From JAJCYL01 sp965206015 (GTDB taxonomy: Bacteria > Bacteroidota > Bacteroidia > Cytophagales > Cyclobacteriaceae), in contig CBDBIW010000010.1 in the NCBI GenBank assembly GCA_965206015.1, positions 248,001 through 312,000 on the forward strand: a stretch of 64,000 nucleotides of DNA, written 5' to 3'. Both the position numbers and the translations under genes were made by a program. The notes beneath the pieces are model-generated. The model was not told where the DNA came from and did not search any database. It saw only the letters and a list, made by a program, of their open reading frames with translations. Shown in pieces: positions 53,447 to 63,838 of this stretch (position 1 is its first letter; the number at the start of each line of letters is the position of its first letter).

Positions 53447-56400
53447 TCAGATAACCACCTGCTCCTTCTTTGACTTTTTTAAAGCTTCATTCACCTTAGG
53501 TAAATCATTCTCCAAGTAGTAATTCAATTGGTCCAGGTACCCTTTGAGTTTTTTTTGGAGTTCACCGAATACTTTCTTAGACCCATCAGTAGGTGCGCCA
53601 TCACCGCTTTCGAGGCTTTTTCTTAGATAAGCCAGGCGATTATTGATCTTTATTGGGAAATTCAATGGATCCTGGTTACTCTGGTTCTGAACCTGATATA
53701 ATTCCTGCTCTACTGCATTTACCTTTTCCAAAAACTGATCAGTTGTTCTTTGAAGCGATTTATCTGCTCCCTGAAGTTGCTCCTTTAATTGGCCTTTTAT
53801 GTCCCTTATTCTAATCACCGCTTCATTAGCTTTAGTAGTCTCCTCACGAATCTGCATAGCCAATTCAAACTGTTCCTGTACCTCAGCAGGATCAATATTC
53901 TTATAACGGGGATCGAATCGTACTTCAAATGAATGCGTTTGGACGTCATTCCCAACAGTTAATCTCACCTGGTAAGTACCAGGAGGTGCCCAGGGGCCTA
54001 ATTGTGGTCTCGCTGACCAGATGATCATGCCATCAAAGGAGGTAGCACCGGGATACCTCAATTTCCATTCCCACCGGTTGAGACCAGGGGCAGTTGTTGG
54101 TGCTTTTGGCAATGCTCCTAACCACCTCGCAGATGGGTCACTGACTTCCTTCACCTCAGGCTCTGTTCCTACAAATTCCTCGATTAGGTTTCCTTGTTCA
54201 TCCAAAACTTCAATTTTTACCTCATCAACCTCATCTTGTAGGTAGTATTGAATTACTGCATCCTGAACTCTTCGATAGGCAGGATAAGGTCGATACAGAT
54301 GCACAGATTTATTGGCAACTGCTGGGCTCATTTCTCTAATCGGTGCTATGTCATCCAGGATGTAAACAGAGCGACCATGTGTGCCCGCTACCAAATCTTT
54401 TTCGGTTACACTTAAATCAGTCACTTGCGTATCTGGCATATTTACTTGCAGTGTCTGCCAATTTTCCCCGTCATCAAATGAGACCCAGGCTTGATGTTCC
54501 CCACCTGAATATAAAAGACCTGCTCTCGTGGGGTCTTCTCTTATCACATGTAAGAAATCGTCTGCCCGAATGCCTTTGATAATTTTCTTCCAGGTTTTTC
54601 CATAATCTGATGTTTTCCATAGATAAGGTTTTCTATCATCCATTTGATATCGCTTAGCAGCGATATATGCTGTACCAGGTGTATGTTTGGAAGCTTCAAT
54701 AATGCTTACTCTGGTGTCTTTGATCATATCAGGAGGTGTAATGTTTTCCCAATTCTTGCCATGATCCCGAGTGATGTGGACCAACCCGTCATCAGAACCA
54801 GCCCAAATGGTGTTTGCATCATGATATGATGGTGCTAGCGCAAAGACGGTGGCATAGATTTCTGGGCCGTTCATATCTTTGGTAATTACTCCTCCTGTGA
54901 CATCTAAAGTGGCTGGGTCAGCGATCGTTAGGTCGGGGCTGATCTTCTCCCACTTCTGACCGCCGTTTGTTGAATACCATACGCTCTGCGAACAGGTGTA
55001 GAGGCGATTATTATCGACTGGCGAAAATACGATTGGGAATGTCCACTGCCATCTTTCGGGGAGGTCTTTCGATGGGTCTCCGGAAAAGAATCTAGGATAA
55101 ACCTGTAAATCTCTCTTCTGTCCGTTACTCCTGTCATACCGGGTTAATAGAGCTCCCTGACTGCCGGCGTAAAAAATATCAAGATTCTTTGGATCCTGAG
55201 CTATGTAACCACTCTCTCCCCCTCCCACATCGTAATAATGTTCGCTTGCAGGACCTCTGGCTTGCTTAAACCCCCAACCTTCACTAGGAATGCACATGGT
55301 CGAATTATCTTGTTGCGCTCCACATACGTGGTATGGGAAGTCCTTTGTCGTCATAATATGGTAGAACTGGGATGTGGCATAATCCTGATCGGTAAAGGTA
55401 TTGCCTCCATTAATCGAAACTGAGCCCCCACCGTCGGTGGCCACAATCATACGTTGAGGATCATTAATGTCAATCCACATATCATGATGGTCACCATGTG
55501 GTGTTTCGATTTCTATATCAAAAGTTTTTCCACCATCAACTGATTTCCAAAACCTCACATTCAAAACGTAGACTACATCGGCATCCTGCGTATCTGCATA
55601 AACCCTTGAGTAATAAAAGGCCCTTTGGCGAAGTTTTCTCTCGTCATTGACTTTCTCCCAGGTTGTACCCCCGTTATCTGACCGAAACAGTCCGCCTTCA
55701 TTTGCTTCCACTTGTGCAAATATTCGCCGGGAGTTTACTGGTGAAACAGAAACTCCGATTTTACCTATTGGAGCAGTTGGCATTCCAGGATTGTTAGTCA
55801 ATTCAGTCCAGGTATCACCTCCATCTGTCGATTTGTAAAGTCCGCATTCCGGTCCACCTCCCCACATTTTAAATGCTGTCCGGTAAACCTGCCAAAACGA
55901 AGCGTACAAAATATCAGGATTAGTTCGGTCTATTACCAGATCAATTGCACCTGTTTGATCGCTGATATATTTTACCTTCTTCCAGGTGTTACCACCATCC
56001 TTTGATCGAAATACACCTCTTTCTTCATTTTTACCGTAGGGATGGCCCAGCGCAGCTACATAAACAATATCCGGGTCAGAAGGATGCACTCGCACTTTCG
56101 AGATGGCCTCAGTATCCTTCAAACCAACATTTCTCCAGGTCTCACCACCATTTACAGATTTATAAACGCCGTCACCTTGCATGATGTTCCCTCTCAACTC
56201 AGTCTCACCCATTCCAATATAAATGACATCCGGATTAGTCTCTGAAACCGCCACTGCTCCAACTGAAGAACTTTTTAATTGTCCATCAGTAACGGGTTTC
56301 CAATTTTGCCCTGCATCCGTTGTTTTCCATAATCCACCTCCAACAGCTCCGAAATAATACTCGTTTCGCCTGCCAGGACTCCCTGAAGCACCCAAAGATC

Positions 56401-56542
56401 TTCCACCTCGTTTTGGTCCAATATTTCTCCACTCCATTCCCTTAAAAAAGGAGTCGTCATAGGTTGGCTGTGCCGGGAGATCTGAAGAAATTATCAAGAA
56501 TGAAAATAGAAAACAGGAAATAGTGGTTCTGAGGGACATCAT
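53447..56542 (-). CDS. Exported BNR/VPS10-type beta-propeller protein
   Basis: About 1,030 residues with a signal peptide (ISCFLFSFLIISSDLPAQ). Many copies of the Asp-box motif S-x-D-x-G-x-T-W are seen (TTDAGQNWKPV, SVNGGETWRNV, SKDGGNTWKKV, STDGGDTWTEL, SDNGGTTWEKV, SFDDGENWQTL), so the first two thirds form one or two beta-propellers of the sortilin/BNR kind. The last third is a beta domain followed by a helical coiled part (about 930-1030). The frame opens at 56569, but the ATG at 56542 or 56539 gives a normal signal. These proteins are common and exported in Bacteroidota. Their substrate is unknown, and glycosidase activity is often claimed without proof. Confidence 0.88.
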   Translation of the reverse strand: MMSLRTTISCFLFSFLIISSDLPAQPTYDDSFFKGMEWRNIGPKRGGRSLGASGSPGRRNEYYFGAVGGGLWKTTDAGQNWKPVTDGQLKSSSVGAVAVSETNPDVIYIGMGETELRGNIMQGDGVYKSVNGGETWRNVGLKDTEAISKVRVHPSDPDIVYVAALGHPYGKNEERGVFRSKDGGNTWKKVKYISDQTGAIDLVIDRTNPDILYASFWQVYRTAFKMWGGGPECGLYKSTDGGDTWTELTNNPGMPTAPIGKIGVSVSPVNSRRIFAQVEANEGGLFRSDNGGTTWEKVNDERKLRQRAFYYSRVYADTQDADVVYVLNVRFWKSVDGGKTFDIEIETPHGDHHDMWIDINDPQRMIVATDGGGSVSINGGNTFTDQDYATSQFYHIMTTKDFPYHVCGAQQDNSTMCIPSEGWGFKQARGPASEHYYDVGGGESGYIAQDPKNLDIFYAGSQGALLTRYDRSNGQKRDLQVYPRFFSGDPSKDLPERWQWTFPIVFSPVDNNRLYTCSQSVWYSTNGGQKWEKISPDLTIADPATLDVTGGVITKDMNGPEIYATVFALAPSYHDANTIWAGSDDGLVHITRDHGKNWENITPPDMIKDTRVSIIEASKHTPGTAYIAAKRYQMDDRKPYLWKTSDYGKTWKKIIKGIRADDFLHVIREDPTRAGLLYSGGEHQAWVSFDDGENWQTLQVNMPDTQVTDLSVTEKDLVAGTHGRSVYILDDIAPIREMSPAVANKSVHLYRPYPAYRRVQDAVIQYYLQDEVDEVKIEVLDEQGNLIEEFVGTEPEVKEVSDPSARWLGALPKAPTTAPGLNRWEWKLRYPGATSFDGMIIWSARPQLGPWAPPGTYQVRLTVGNDVQTHSFEVRFDPRYKNIDPAEVQEQFELAMQIREETTKANEAVIRIRDIKGQLKEQLQGADKSLQRTTDQFLEKVNAVEQELYQVQNQSNQDPLNFPIKINNRLAYLRKSLESGDGAPTDGSKKVFGELQKKLKGYLDQLNYYLENDLPKVNEALKKSKKEQVVI

Positions 56543-56614
56543 GATGTTGGTATTTGTTATTTCAGTCAAGTTAAATCAAGGGTCAAGGAATAAAAAGCCA
56601 TTGGTGTAAATGCT

Positions 56615-57772
56615 ATGTTTGCGAGAATGAAATTGGTAAGAAAATTTGGATTCACCATGCTGTTCTTTTGGCTTATTAGCTGTGAAACGGATTCATGTGA
56701 AACGGATTCAAGAAATCAATCCTCCGATATTAGAAGTGCCATCATCAAATATGCAGACAATCTGTATCTTGAAAAGACCGACAAAGGCCTGGTAGTCACG
56801 ATTGGTCAACCCTTCAAAGGAGCAAGTTCATCCAAAAAGTATTTATTGACTGGCGTTATTGACCGATTGAATAGAGATGACTTTGATGCAATAATTAAGG
56901 TGCCCATCAAATCAATAGTTGCCACTGCTACTTCGCAGGTAGGATTCATCGACCAATTAGAATCGGGGTCTTTTCTAACAGGATTTACTACTACTGACTT
57001 CATATCCTCTGGAAGAATCCGGAAGAGAATAGCCTCCAGCCAAATAGTAGAATTAGGACGTGATGTCAACATTAATATCGAAGAATTGATATCCCTCTCA
57101 CCAGATATTTTAGTTGCCTACAGTGCTTCAGCTAATGTCAGCCAATGGGAACAGGTAGAAAATCTGGATATTCCAGTAGTCTATGACGCATCTTTTTTGG
57201 AGACTTCCCCTCTGGCACAAGCGGAGTGGATAAAGTTCTTTGCTGCGTTAGTGGGTAAATCCGAGCTGGCAGATTCTATATTCAACGAGGTCGAAAAAAG
57301 TTACAGAGCACTCCAAATCCTAACGAATAACATTGCCAATAAGCCAACTGTTATTTGTGGGACCATGTACAATGGGACCTGGTTTATGCCGGGAGGGCAA
57401 AGTTGGGTAGCTACCTACATTGACCACGCAGGTGGAGAATACCTTTGGAATAATATTCAGCAAACAGGAAGTGTTCCTTTAAGTTTCGAAGCTGTGTATG
57501 AAAAAAGTCTCCGTGCCAATTACTGGATCGGAGCAACGGCATACACAAGCTACAACCAGCTCATTAATGAGGATGAACGTTACATGAAGTTTGAAGTTGT
57601 ACAAAATCATATGATTTACACGCCAACCAATAGAATGAATGGATTAGGTGGTAACGATTATTATGAAAGTGCTGTAGTGAGACCAGACCTGGTTTTGAAG
57701 GATTTTATTACAATCTTACACCCAAAAGTCTTGCCACAAAATGAATTGCTTTATTATGAAAAGTTAGAGTGA
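56615..57772 (+). CDS. Metal-chelate ABC substrate-binding lipoprotein
   Basis: 385 residues. The signal ends in a lipobox (FFWLISC), directly followed by a 15-bp duplication that repeats CETDS. The mature protein fits the class III (FecB/BtuF-type) binding protein fold: SIVATATSQVGFIDQLES, ELGRDVNINIEELISLSPDI (the typical N-I-E-x-I-x-x-L-x-P-D-x-I block), and PTVICGTMYNGTWFMPGGQS. It would deliver an iron chelate or a corrinoid to an inner-membrane transporter. No permease or ATPase genes are adjacent, so it must share one encoded elsewhere. Confidence 0.85.
   Translation: MFARMKLVRKFGFTMLFFWLISCETDSCETDSRNQSSDIRSAIIKYADNLYLEKTDKGLVVTIGQPFKGASSSKKYLLTGVIDRLNRDDFDAIIKVPIKSIVATATSQVGFIDQLESGSFLTGFTTTDFISSGRIRKRIASSQIVELGRDVNINIEELISLSPDILVAYSASANVSQWEQVENLDIPVVYDASFLETSPLAQAEWIKFFAALVGKSELADSIFNEVEKSYRALQILTNNIANKPTVICGTMYNGTWFMPGGQSWVATYIDHAGGEYLWNNIQQTGSVPLSFEAVYEKSLRANYWIGATAYTSYNQLINEDERYMKFEVVQNHMIYTPTNRMNGLGGNDYYESAVVRPDLVLKDFITILHPKVLPQNELLYYEKLE
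56681..56710 (+). repeat. 15-bp perfect tandem duplication at the lipobox
   Basis: TGTGAAACGGATTCA occurs at 56681-56695 and again at 56696-56710. It is in frame and adds five residues, giving CETDSCETDS right after the lipid-anchoring Cys. Confidence 0.85.
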
Positions 57773-57853
57773 ACTCTCTTGTCTAGATTAGGTGAGGGCT
57801 TGTAAATTAGTTTAAGTTTACCTACCTGATCACCAATCTATGCCTCGAGATGT

Positions 57854-58548
57854 TTGAGACCGGCTGAACAACTCATAATATGTAATCCGGCTGGTATGGG
57901 AATTCATAATACAATGTTATGTCGTGACATGGTCTCGGTTGAGCCGGACGACGTCACAATGATTGTTTTACCATTGTTTCATATTTCCGGTCAGGTGGCT
58001 CAATTGACTGCATCAATATATGCCGGTTGCCCTACTGTGTTGGTCCCAAAATTTGATCCCGAGTTGGTTTTAGTCTCATGATTAAAGGGAATGTAACGTC
58101 TTTTGTGGTGCTCCCACTATAGTTTGGGGCTTCTTAACTATCCTGACAGTGATAAATTTGATTTGGAAGCCATCGCTTCCAATCTTCGTCTTTGTGGCTC
58201 TGGAGATGCTTCATTTCCGGTTCAAGTCCTAAAGGACTTCGAAGCCGAATTTAATGTAATCACTCTAGAAGGTTACGGTATCCTGGGGAAGTTGAAGAAG
58301 TGATGATGCAGCATGAAGTAGTTTCGCTGGTTGCCGTTATTGGAATCCAGAACGATCAATATGGTGAAGAAATTAAAGTCTGTGTAGTATTAAAAAAGGG
58401 AAAAAACATAACCGAGGATGGATTGTCTAAATGGACAAAGGAGCATATCGCTTCTTATAGATATCCACGAGTAATTGAATCCATGGAGGTTCTTCCTATG
58501 ACGGCAACAGGTAAAATTCTAAAGAAGGAGTTGAGAAAAAGAGAATTG
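57854..58548 (+). pseudogene. AMP-forming acyl-CoA synthetase remnant
   Basis: Pieces of an adenylate-forming ligase lie in order but in different frames. MIVLPLFHISGQVAQLTASI and CPTVLVPKFDPELVL come from the middle, then LRLCGSGDASFPVQVLKDFE, then the C-terminal domain EVVSLVAVIGIQNDQYGEEI and TATGKILKKELRKREL with the catalytic Lys (GKILKKEL). The N-terminal third and other blocks are missing. The last codons are cut by Mu-like copy 2 at 58549. Confidence 0.75.
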
Positions 58549-58700
58549 TGTAAACCGCATTTCATAGGATCAAAAGTGTAAAATACGATCGTTCAAAGTT
58601 CCGCAATTCAAAAGGGCAATAAGTTTTAGCTATCCCAACAAAAAAGGTGATCCGAAAGAACCACCCTTTAACTGCTGGATAAATACTATTTTTCCGGTGT

Positions 58701-59133
58701 TTACACGGCATCTGAAATGATTGCTCCGATGCCCTTGTTTCTTATTGGCATACTAATAAACCGTTTGTCAAAGCCTACGATCGTTCCCCTCTGTTCGGGA
58801 TTGTTTTCATCTGCATAGATGAACGTTCTGCCGTCTGCCTTCATGACTTCCGGCCCGTGAAAGGCAATAGAGCAATAGGTGTCATTAGCCGATTCTGCTG
58901 CACCAGAAGCAATCTTTGTTCCATTGCTTAGGTCATACCTGGGCAGTAGTGTGTTTTTCATCTTCATGGTCAAAAAGTGGGATGGCCACCAGTTGATTGT
59001 CCTTGATGGCAATATCCTGCCATTTGCCAATGACCTGCCTGCGGTCATGTTCAAACAACATTACAGGGTTTTTGCTGAGTCCTTTTCGGCTGGTAAATCG
59101 ATTAACGGCTTGTTTAAGTGTCTTCTTGTTCAT
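58701..59133 (-). pseudogene. Phage head remnant (copy 2)
   Basis: Identical in translation to the fused piece at 13435-13867: a prohead-protease-like start (VIGKWQDIAIKDNQ) joined out of frame to a capsid-like end (EQRGTIVGFDKRFISMPI). The junction is the same, so the deletion came before the duplication. Confidence 0.45.
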
Positions 59134-59171
59134 AGTTTTGCATGTATTAATTTGAACAATAAGCCCGGCGA

Positions 59172-60595
59172 TCAGTATTCATCTTCGTCCGGGCTTTTTC
59201 GTTGATATACTTTCACTTCGGTATTTTCTATTTCCAAATCAAGGGTTTCAAAGTCAATTTCCTTGTAGTTGTTGGCATAGTAGGTCTTGCGTGGTTGCTG
59301 GCCTTTGAGCAAATCCATGTCGCTGTCGTCTATGCCCTCCTGCTGCATGAAATGCTGGTGTATTGCTTCGGATTCTGCGTCGTTCACGTTGTATTTCGCC
59401 GTTGATAGTGGATCGATCAGTGATCTCGTCTTTGCCTATCTGCCTGAGTCCTGCGGAGATTCTTCGATCACGTTCGTTTTTAAGGTATTTGCGGTAGCTC
59501 TTGTTTTTGGCATCATGTTTCAGGATCACTTTGTCTGCGGCTTCATCCCTGCCCACCTGTGACGCTCTGGTTTTTTCAAAACGGCGACACTCACACAGGT
59601 AAGTATCTCGTTCATGCGTAAATAAATGGACGGTGTCCGGGTCTTTTTCGTCATAGACAGGGGATTCTTTGCCATTTTCCGAAAGGTTGTTGTACATCTT
59701 CACGATCTCTGACAACCTGTGCGGTGTGCCGTCCATTGCGTACAGGTCACCGGCATACTTTTCCGGTTCACGGGGCAGGTAAGGCATTAAATGAAGCTGT
59801 ACAGAACCCTCACCATAACGGGACTCTTTAATGAGGGATTTCGGCACACATAGTGTTCGACAGTGCTTTGGCTTAGCTCTTTAATGCCCTCATTCTGGCA
59901 GTGGATATTGACCATATAGGTGATCTCACGAGCCGATACAATCGTTTCCTCCATCGCATACATGAGAATAAGCCCCGTATGAAAATCAGTGAGTACCTGA
60001 CGGTTTTTATTGGCCATATTGCTGTGCAATACGGCTTTTTTTTAATGTCTTTTCTGGCCTTGGTCAGCAATCGGGAAAAGCTGTACGTATCGGAAATGGG
60101 CTTTTTGAGGTTGAGGTACTGCAAGACTTCCAAAGCAGGTGCTTTCATGCCCCAACGGGTCTTGTTCTTGCCTACGACAAGCAGGAGTTCATGATAGAGG
60201 GCATGGAGCCTGGCTTTTTCCCTACGCAAATCGGAAGTAAATCCATAGTCGTTGTATTCGTGTAAATACTTTTTGAAGCCTGCATCAAGGGCATTTGTCA
60301 ACCGTTTGTAGATGTGTTTTTTGATTTTGTCGTCGTAAATGGCACGGAGTTGTTCACTCTTTCTAACTTCCTGCTCTTCCTGTTCTGCGGTGGTCAGAAT
60401 GCCGTATTTCTTGCGAGTGGCAGCAGGGATGGTGTCAGGATATATAAGGACTTTACGGTGATCTGACGGGTCTTGTGTGTGTTGCCATGAGGGTGTGCCT
60501 TGTTTGTTTCTTTGAATACCTGATTTTATTGTATTAGAGGGAACGGCATAAGAATTGACCAAGTCACATATAGATATGGTGTTGACGGCAATCAT
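59172..60595 (-). pseudogene. Mu-A-like transposase remnant (copy 2)
   Basis: Same sequence and same three frameshifts as 11973-13396, including the A8 run (now at 60036-60043) and the loss of the catalytic core after MDGTPHR. No copy-specific mutation is seen. Confidence 0.7.
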
Positions 60596-60831
60596 TCCTG
60601 TGACTTATCTTCTGCCATTATTGCTTTAAGGAGGACAGCTTCTTCTTTGAATTCTCTATATATGTTCATAGTAGCGATGAAAATCGCTTTGCCTTTGTCA
60701 TAGCTTATTGATTTTCGTTCAAAGAATCTCTTTACTGTGACCGGAGAAACCCCCGCTTTTTCTGCAATAGCTTTTTTAGTTCCATGCGGAAGAAAATTGA
60801 TTACTTCCATTATTTTGTCGTCATAAATCAT
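60592..60831 (-). CDS. Small Ner/Cro-like HTH regulator (copy 2)
   Basis: 79 residues, identical to the product of 11737-11976, with one HTH (GTKKAIAEKAGVSPVTVKRF). Its stop overlaps the start of the transposase remnant. Confidence 0.7.
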   Translation of the reverse strand: MIYDDKIMEVINFLPHGTKKAIAEKAGVSPVTVKRFFERKSISYDKGKAIFIATMNIYREFKEEAVLLKAIMAEDKSQE

Positions 60832-60884
60832 ACTATTACGTTCATTTTATCCGATACAAACGTAAATAATAAAATCAAATAAAA

Positions 60885-61553
60885 ATGGGAAAAAAGATTT
60901 TAGCTACCAATATTTCCTACTTAAGAAAGCGAATGGGGCTGAGTCAATCACAACTTGGAGACATGGTCAAAAAGAAAAATAGTGTCATTAGTGCGTATGA
61001 AAAAGCTGTTTCAAAACCCCCTGTTGATGTTTTAGTAAGTCTGTCAAAAATATTTTCTATCCATATAGAATATCTTACAGAAACGGATTTAACGGATTTA
61101 AAAAATCAAAATTTAATGGAAAATAAAGAGATTGAGCCTGTTGTGAATAAACAAGCCATACTGGACATGGTTGAAAAAACAGTTAATCCATTTATGATTT
61201 TTCATGCCGTAAGAGACTACTTAAAAGAAACTAGTCCTGAAACCATTCAACTTGACGATGAAATTTCCCGATTCATTTCTAAGACTTTCGTGATTAACAC
61301 CATTTTTAACAAATGGATACTAAAAAATCCGCTCCTGCATCATAAGATCGATTCAATGAGTACGGAAAATAAGGAAATAGATGAAGACCACATTTACACT
61401 CACCTTATTGAGAAGATCGAAGAAACAAGGGAAAACATGAATGGAAGGCTACCAGAAATAACAAAAGATTTGAAACGAATAAATGATCTCATGAGCGAGT
61501 TCTTTTCAAAGAATCAAGATTTGAAGGACTTATTGAAATCCGCTCTGTACTGA
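60885..61553 (+). CDS. Mu-like element repressor (copy 2)
   Basis: 222 residues, identical to the product of 11015-11683. An XRE-type HTH at the N terminus (MGLSQSQLGDMVKKKNS) is followed by a helical tail. Two active copies double the repressor dose and would act on both elements and on any related full-length prophage in the cell. Confidence 0.75.
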   Translation: MGKKILATNISYLRKRMGLSQSQLGDMVKKKNSVISAYEKAVSKPPVDVLVSLSKIFSIHIEYLTETDLTDLKNQNLMENKEIEPVVNKQAILDMVEKTVNPFMIFHAVRDYLKETSPETIQLDDEISRFISKTFVINTIFNKWILKNPLLHHKIDSMSTENKEIDEDHIYTHLIEKIEETRENMNGRLPEITKDLKRINDLMSEFFSKNQDLKDLLKSALY

Positions 61554-61792
61554 TATTGAAAATAAACCGAATGCATCTTTAATGCACCCCTAATTGTCAA
61601 GAGTGAGGGCCAAATACATCAAAAAACCATCAAAATGGGCTGTTTTCTGTGGGTATTTTGCAGGTTTTCAGGTTATATACCTCATGTTATTAGCAGAAAT
61701 TGCGCATTTGTTCTCTCTTTTATTTTTCGCCTTTTTAGGGTGTAAATCACTTATTTTCAATTAGTTAATTGCCTTTTTTGCCCTTTTATACT

Positions 61793-62404
61793 ATTGCTTA
61801 TTTGTAATAAGGGGTACACTTATACGCGGCTAAAGTTATTTCGTTAGCCTTTTTCATTAAAGCTAATTCGTTAGTTGATTTGATACGACGGCATCTCGCC
61901 ACAACTGGAGTGCCATCCATTATAGTGGAATTTGGGATGGCATTTTTTAATCCATTTTTTTAATCCATTTGCTATAAAAAATCTTACTTTCCCTTCCATG
62001 CCAATTTTAGGCGAAGTCAAATTCAACTCCTTCAAAATTTTACCCACCAGCACTGTAGGACTCTCATGTTCGTCCCAGGTTTGTAACTCTCCTTCAATAG
62101 TTATCAATTCATTTAATCGCTCATCTTCGAATTTTGGACAGATATAGAAGATGCTTCCTGTCTTAGGAATCAATACTCCCATCATTCTCTCGCTAGGCCG
62201 CCATTGTATGTCTACGAAGTATCTCATACTGGTGCCAGAATCGAGATAAATGGCGTCCATACCTTGATCCCCCATCAATTTTCTGGCCTTTTCAATTCTG
62301 TCTAGCCGCTCTTCCTTTGTGATAAAAGAAACCCCCTCAATCATAGATTGATAGGTCTCTTTTGGTTTTGAAACTCTTATAGAATCAAGATCGTTGCAAG
62401 GCAT
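61793..62404 (-). pseudogene. M24 peptidase (Xaa-Pro aminopeptidase-like), N-terminal part only
   Basis: It starts at 62404. The creatinase N-terminal domain is recognisable: RIEKARKLMGDQGMDAIYLD, GTSMRYFVDIQWRPSERMMG and KIGMEGKVRFFIANGL. Near 61920 the frame breaks. In a neighbouring frame the expected continuation VVARCRRIKSTNELALMKKA then NEITLAAYK runs to the edge of Mu-like copy 2. The metal-binding catalytic domain is absent. The IS5 transposase begins 36 bp upstream. Confidence 0.75.
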
Positions 62405-62439
62405 TCTGAAATATTACTCGTTATGTATTATAGTTACGT

Positions 62440-63481
62440 ATGCAAAAACAATCCATTCTCAGCCTGGCAGACAGCATTTGTGATCTACGAACCCGCAAAA
62501 TAAAAAAGACTTTTTTCACTCAGATAAATACTGCTTTGGACCGGGGATCGATTGAATCAGTCATCTCTGCCTATTATAAAAAGGGCAAGAGTGCGACAGG
62601 TAAACCTGGTTATGACGGGCTGTTGCTATTTAAGATGTGTTTACTTCAAACAGGGTACGGATTGAGCGATTATGAAGTAGAAGATCGTGTCAATGATCGT
62701 ATTTCTTTTGGCTATTTCTGTGGATCAACAATAGACCAGGCAGCTCCGGATCCATAGTACTTTAAGCCGCTTTCGTAGTGCCATGTCCAAATCAGGTGGT
62801 TTTGAGCTGCTTTTGAAGGAGGTCAATTCGCAGTTGAGCAGGCATAAAATCATCGTTAAAACAGGAGTCATAGTCGATGCCGGTGTGATAGAAACTCCTT
62901 TGAGGCCTAAAGGAAAAACCAATCATGAAGTCACTACGGACAGAGAAGATGAGCAAGAGGCGGGTGTCCATAAAACCTGCCCTTCAAGTGTAGATCAGGA
63001 GGCATCATGGTTAAAGAAGGGAGGTAAATATCATTATGGCCATAAGAAACATTGCCCCACCGATGAAGAGGGACTGGTGCCGGGTGTTGTGACCACCAAA
63101 GCAAGTGTGAATGAAACAGGAAATCTATCTGAGGTGTCGGGCACAGTCGATTTACCTGAGGGTATTGCCCTGAAAGCTGATAAAGGGTACCCATCAGAGA
63201 ATAATGAGCAACTTCTCAAAAGCAAAAAACTCAAGAATCACATTTTGAAGAAAGCCAAAAAGAACAAGTCCCTGACCCATTGGGAGAAGCGTTTCAATAA
63301 ATTGGCAGGCAAGGCACGTTTTAAAGTAGAACGCACATTTTGGGGCATCAGACTTTGGTTCGCCGGAGGAGTAGCAGGGTACAGAGGGATAGAAAAGATG
63401 CATAATCAGAACATCATGGAAGCTTTATCTTACAATTTGTACCGCTCTCCCGGGATTATCGTGTCTAATCATCAAAAATGA
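62440..63481 (+). pseudogene. IS5-family transposase with one frameshift
   Basis: The first frame (62440-62757; GKPGYDGLLLFKMCLLQTGY, GLSDYEVEDRVNDRISFGYF) holds the IS5 N-terminal domain. The second frame (from 62783 on) carries the DDE core: VIVDAGVIETP (Asp), GIALKADKGYPSENN (Asp) and ARFKVERTFWGIRLWF (Glu). Near 62752, HSTLSRFRSA in the second frame directly continues AAPD of the first, so one base (a C in GATCC) breaks the gene. Terminal repeats were not identified with confidence. Confidence 0.75.
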
Positions 63482-63571
63482 AGCCTGTCGCACCCCAAAG
63501 AACAGAGAAAACAGAAAAAATACAAGTAGACAACTTCAGTCTTTAGCCAAAAACCCAACGCGAATCATCGT

Positions 63572-63808
63572 TCATGACTTTTGCAACGGTCTTAATGTTT
63601 GCCTGACAATGACAAGAGAAGTATCATCGAATACTGCCTTTAGTGTATCACAAAACCCTTCCCAGGATTTCCCAGAAACAACTCTTTGAGCACTGACATC
63701 GTCCTCGGTTTTGTTTTGAATTCTTAACCAAAAGCGTCGAATGCTTCTGAAAATTCCGAGTAGGCCTATGAATATCTTTTCATCATTTGGAATAAGAAGA
63801 GGTACCAA
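63572..63808 (-). CDS. Short hypothetical frame, probable fragment
   Basis: 78 residues (MVPLLIPNDEKIFIGLLGIF, then RFWLRIQNKTEDDVSAQRVV and GKSWEGFCDTLKAVF). The middle looks like a conserved protein segment, but I cannot assign a family. It lies between an IS5 transposase and metG and may be a leftover. The remaining 63482-63571 and 63809-63838 show nothing recognisable. Confidence 0.3.
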   Translation of the reverse strand: MVPLLIPNDEKIFIGLLGIFRSIRRFWLRIQNKTEDDVSAQRVVSGKSWEGFCDTLKAVFDDTSLVIVRQTLRPLQKS

Positions 63809-63838
63809 ATATGAATTGCTTTTTAACCAGTTGAAATA

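Larger units (their letters stand above)
58549..61792 (-). mobile_element. Mu-like mini-element, copy 2 (3,244 bp, inverted)
   Basis: The exact reverse-complement partner of the element at 10776-14019, with equal length. The only difference I found is 61693-61698 (GCAGAA) against AAGTTT at 10870-10875 on the opposite strand. The left tip is TGTAAACCGCATTTC and the right tip is CCCTTTTATACT. ATTG lies directly outside both tips (58545-58548 and 61793-61796), which may be a short target duplication. The left flank is a broken acyl-CoA ligase and the right flank a broken M24 peptidase. Confidence 0.85.

Noticed and set aside
54021..56245. Several plus-strand frames opposite the BNR-repeat protein
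   Set aside because: They are antisense to repeated Asp-box motifs and have no start context or family match.
10776..61792. A composite transposon formed by the two Mu-like copies and everything between
   Set aside because: The 44.5 kb between them is mainly housekeeping genes (valS, suf, groESL, purC) in normal order, and no matching target duplication flanks the outer ends.
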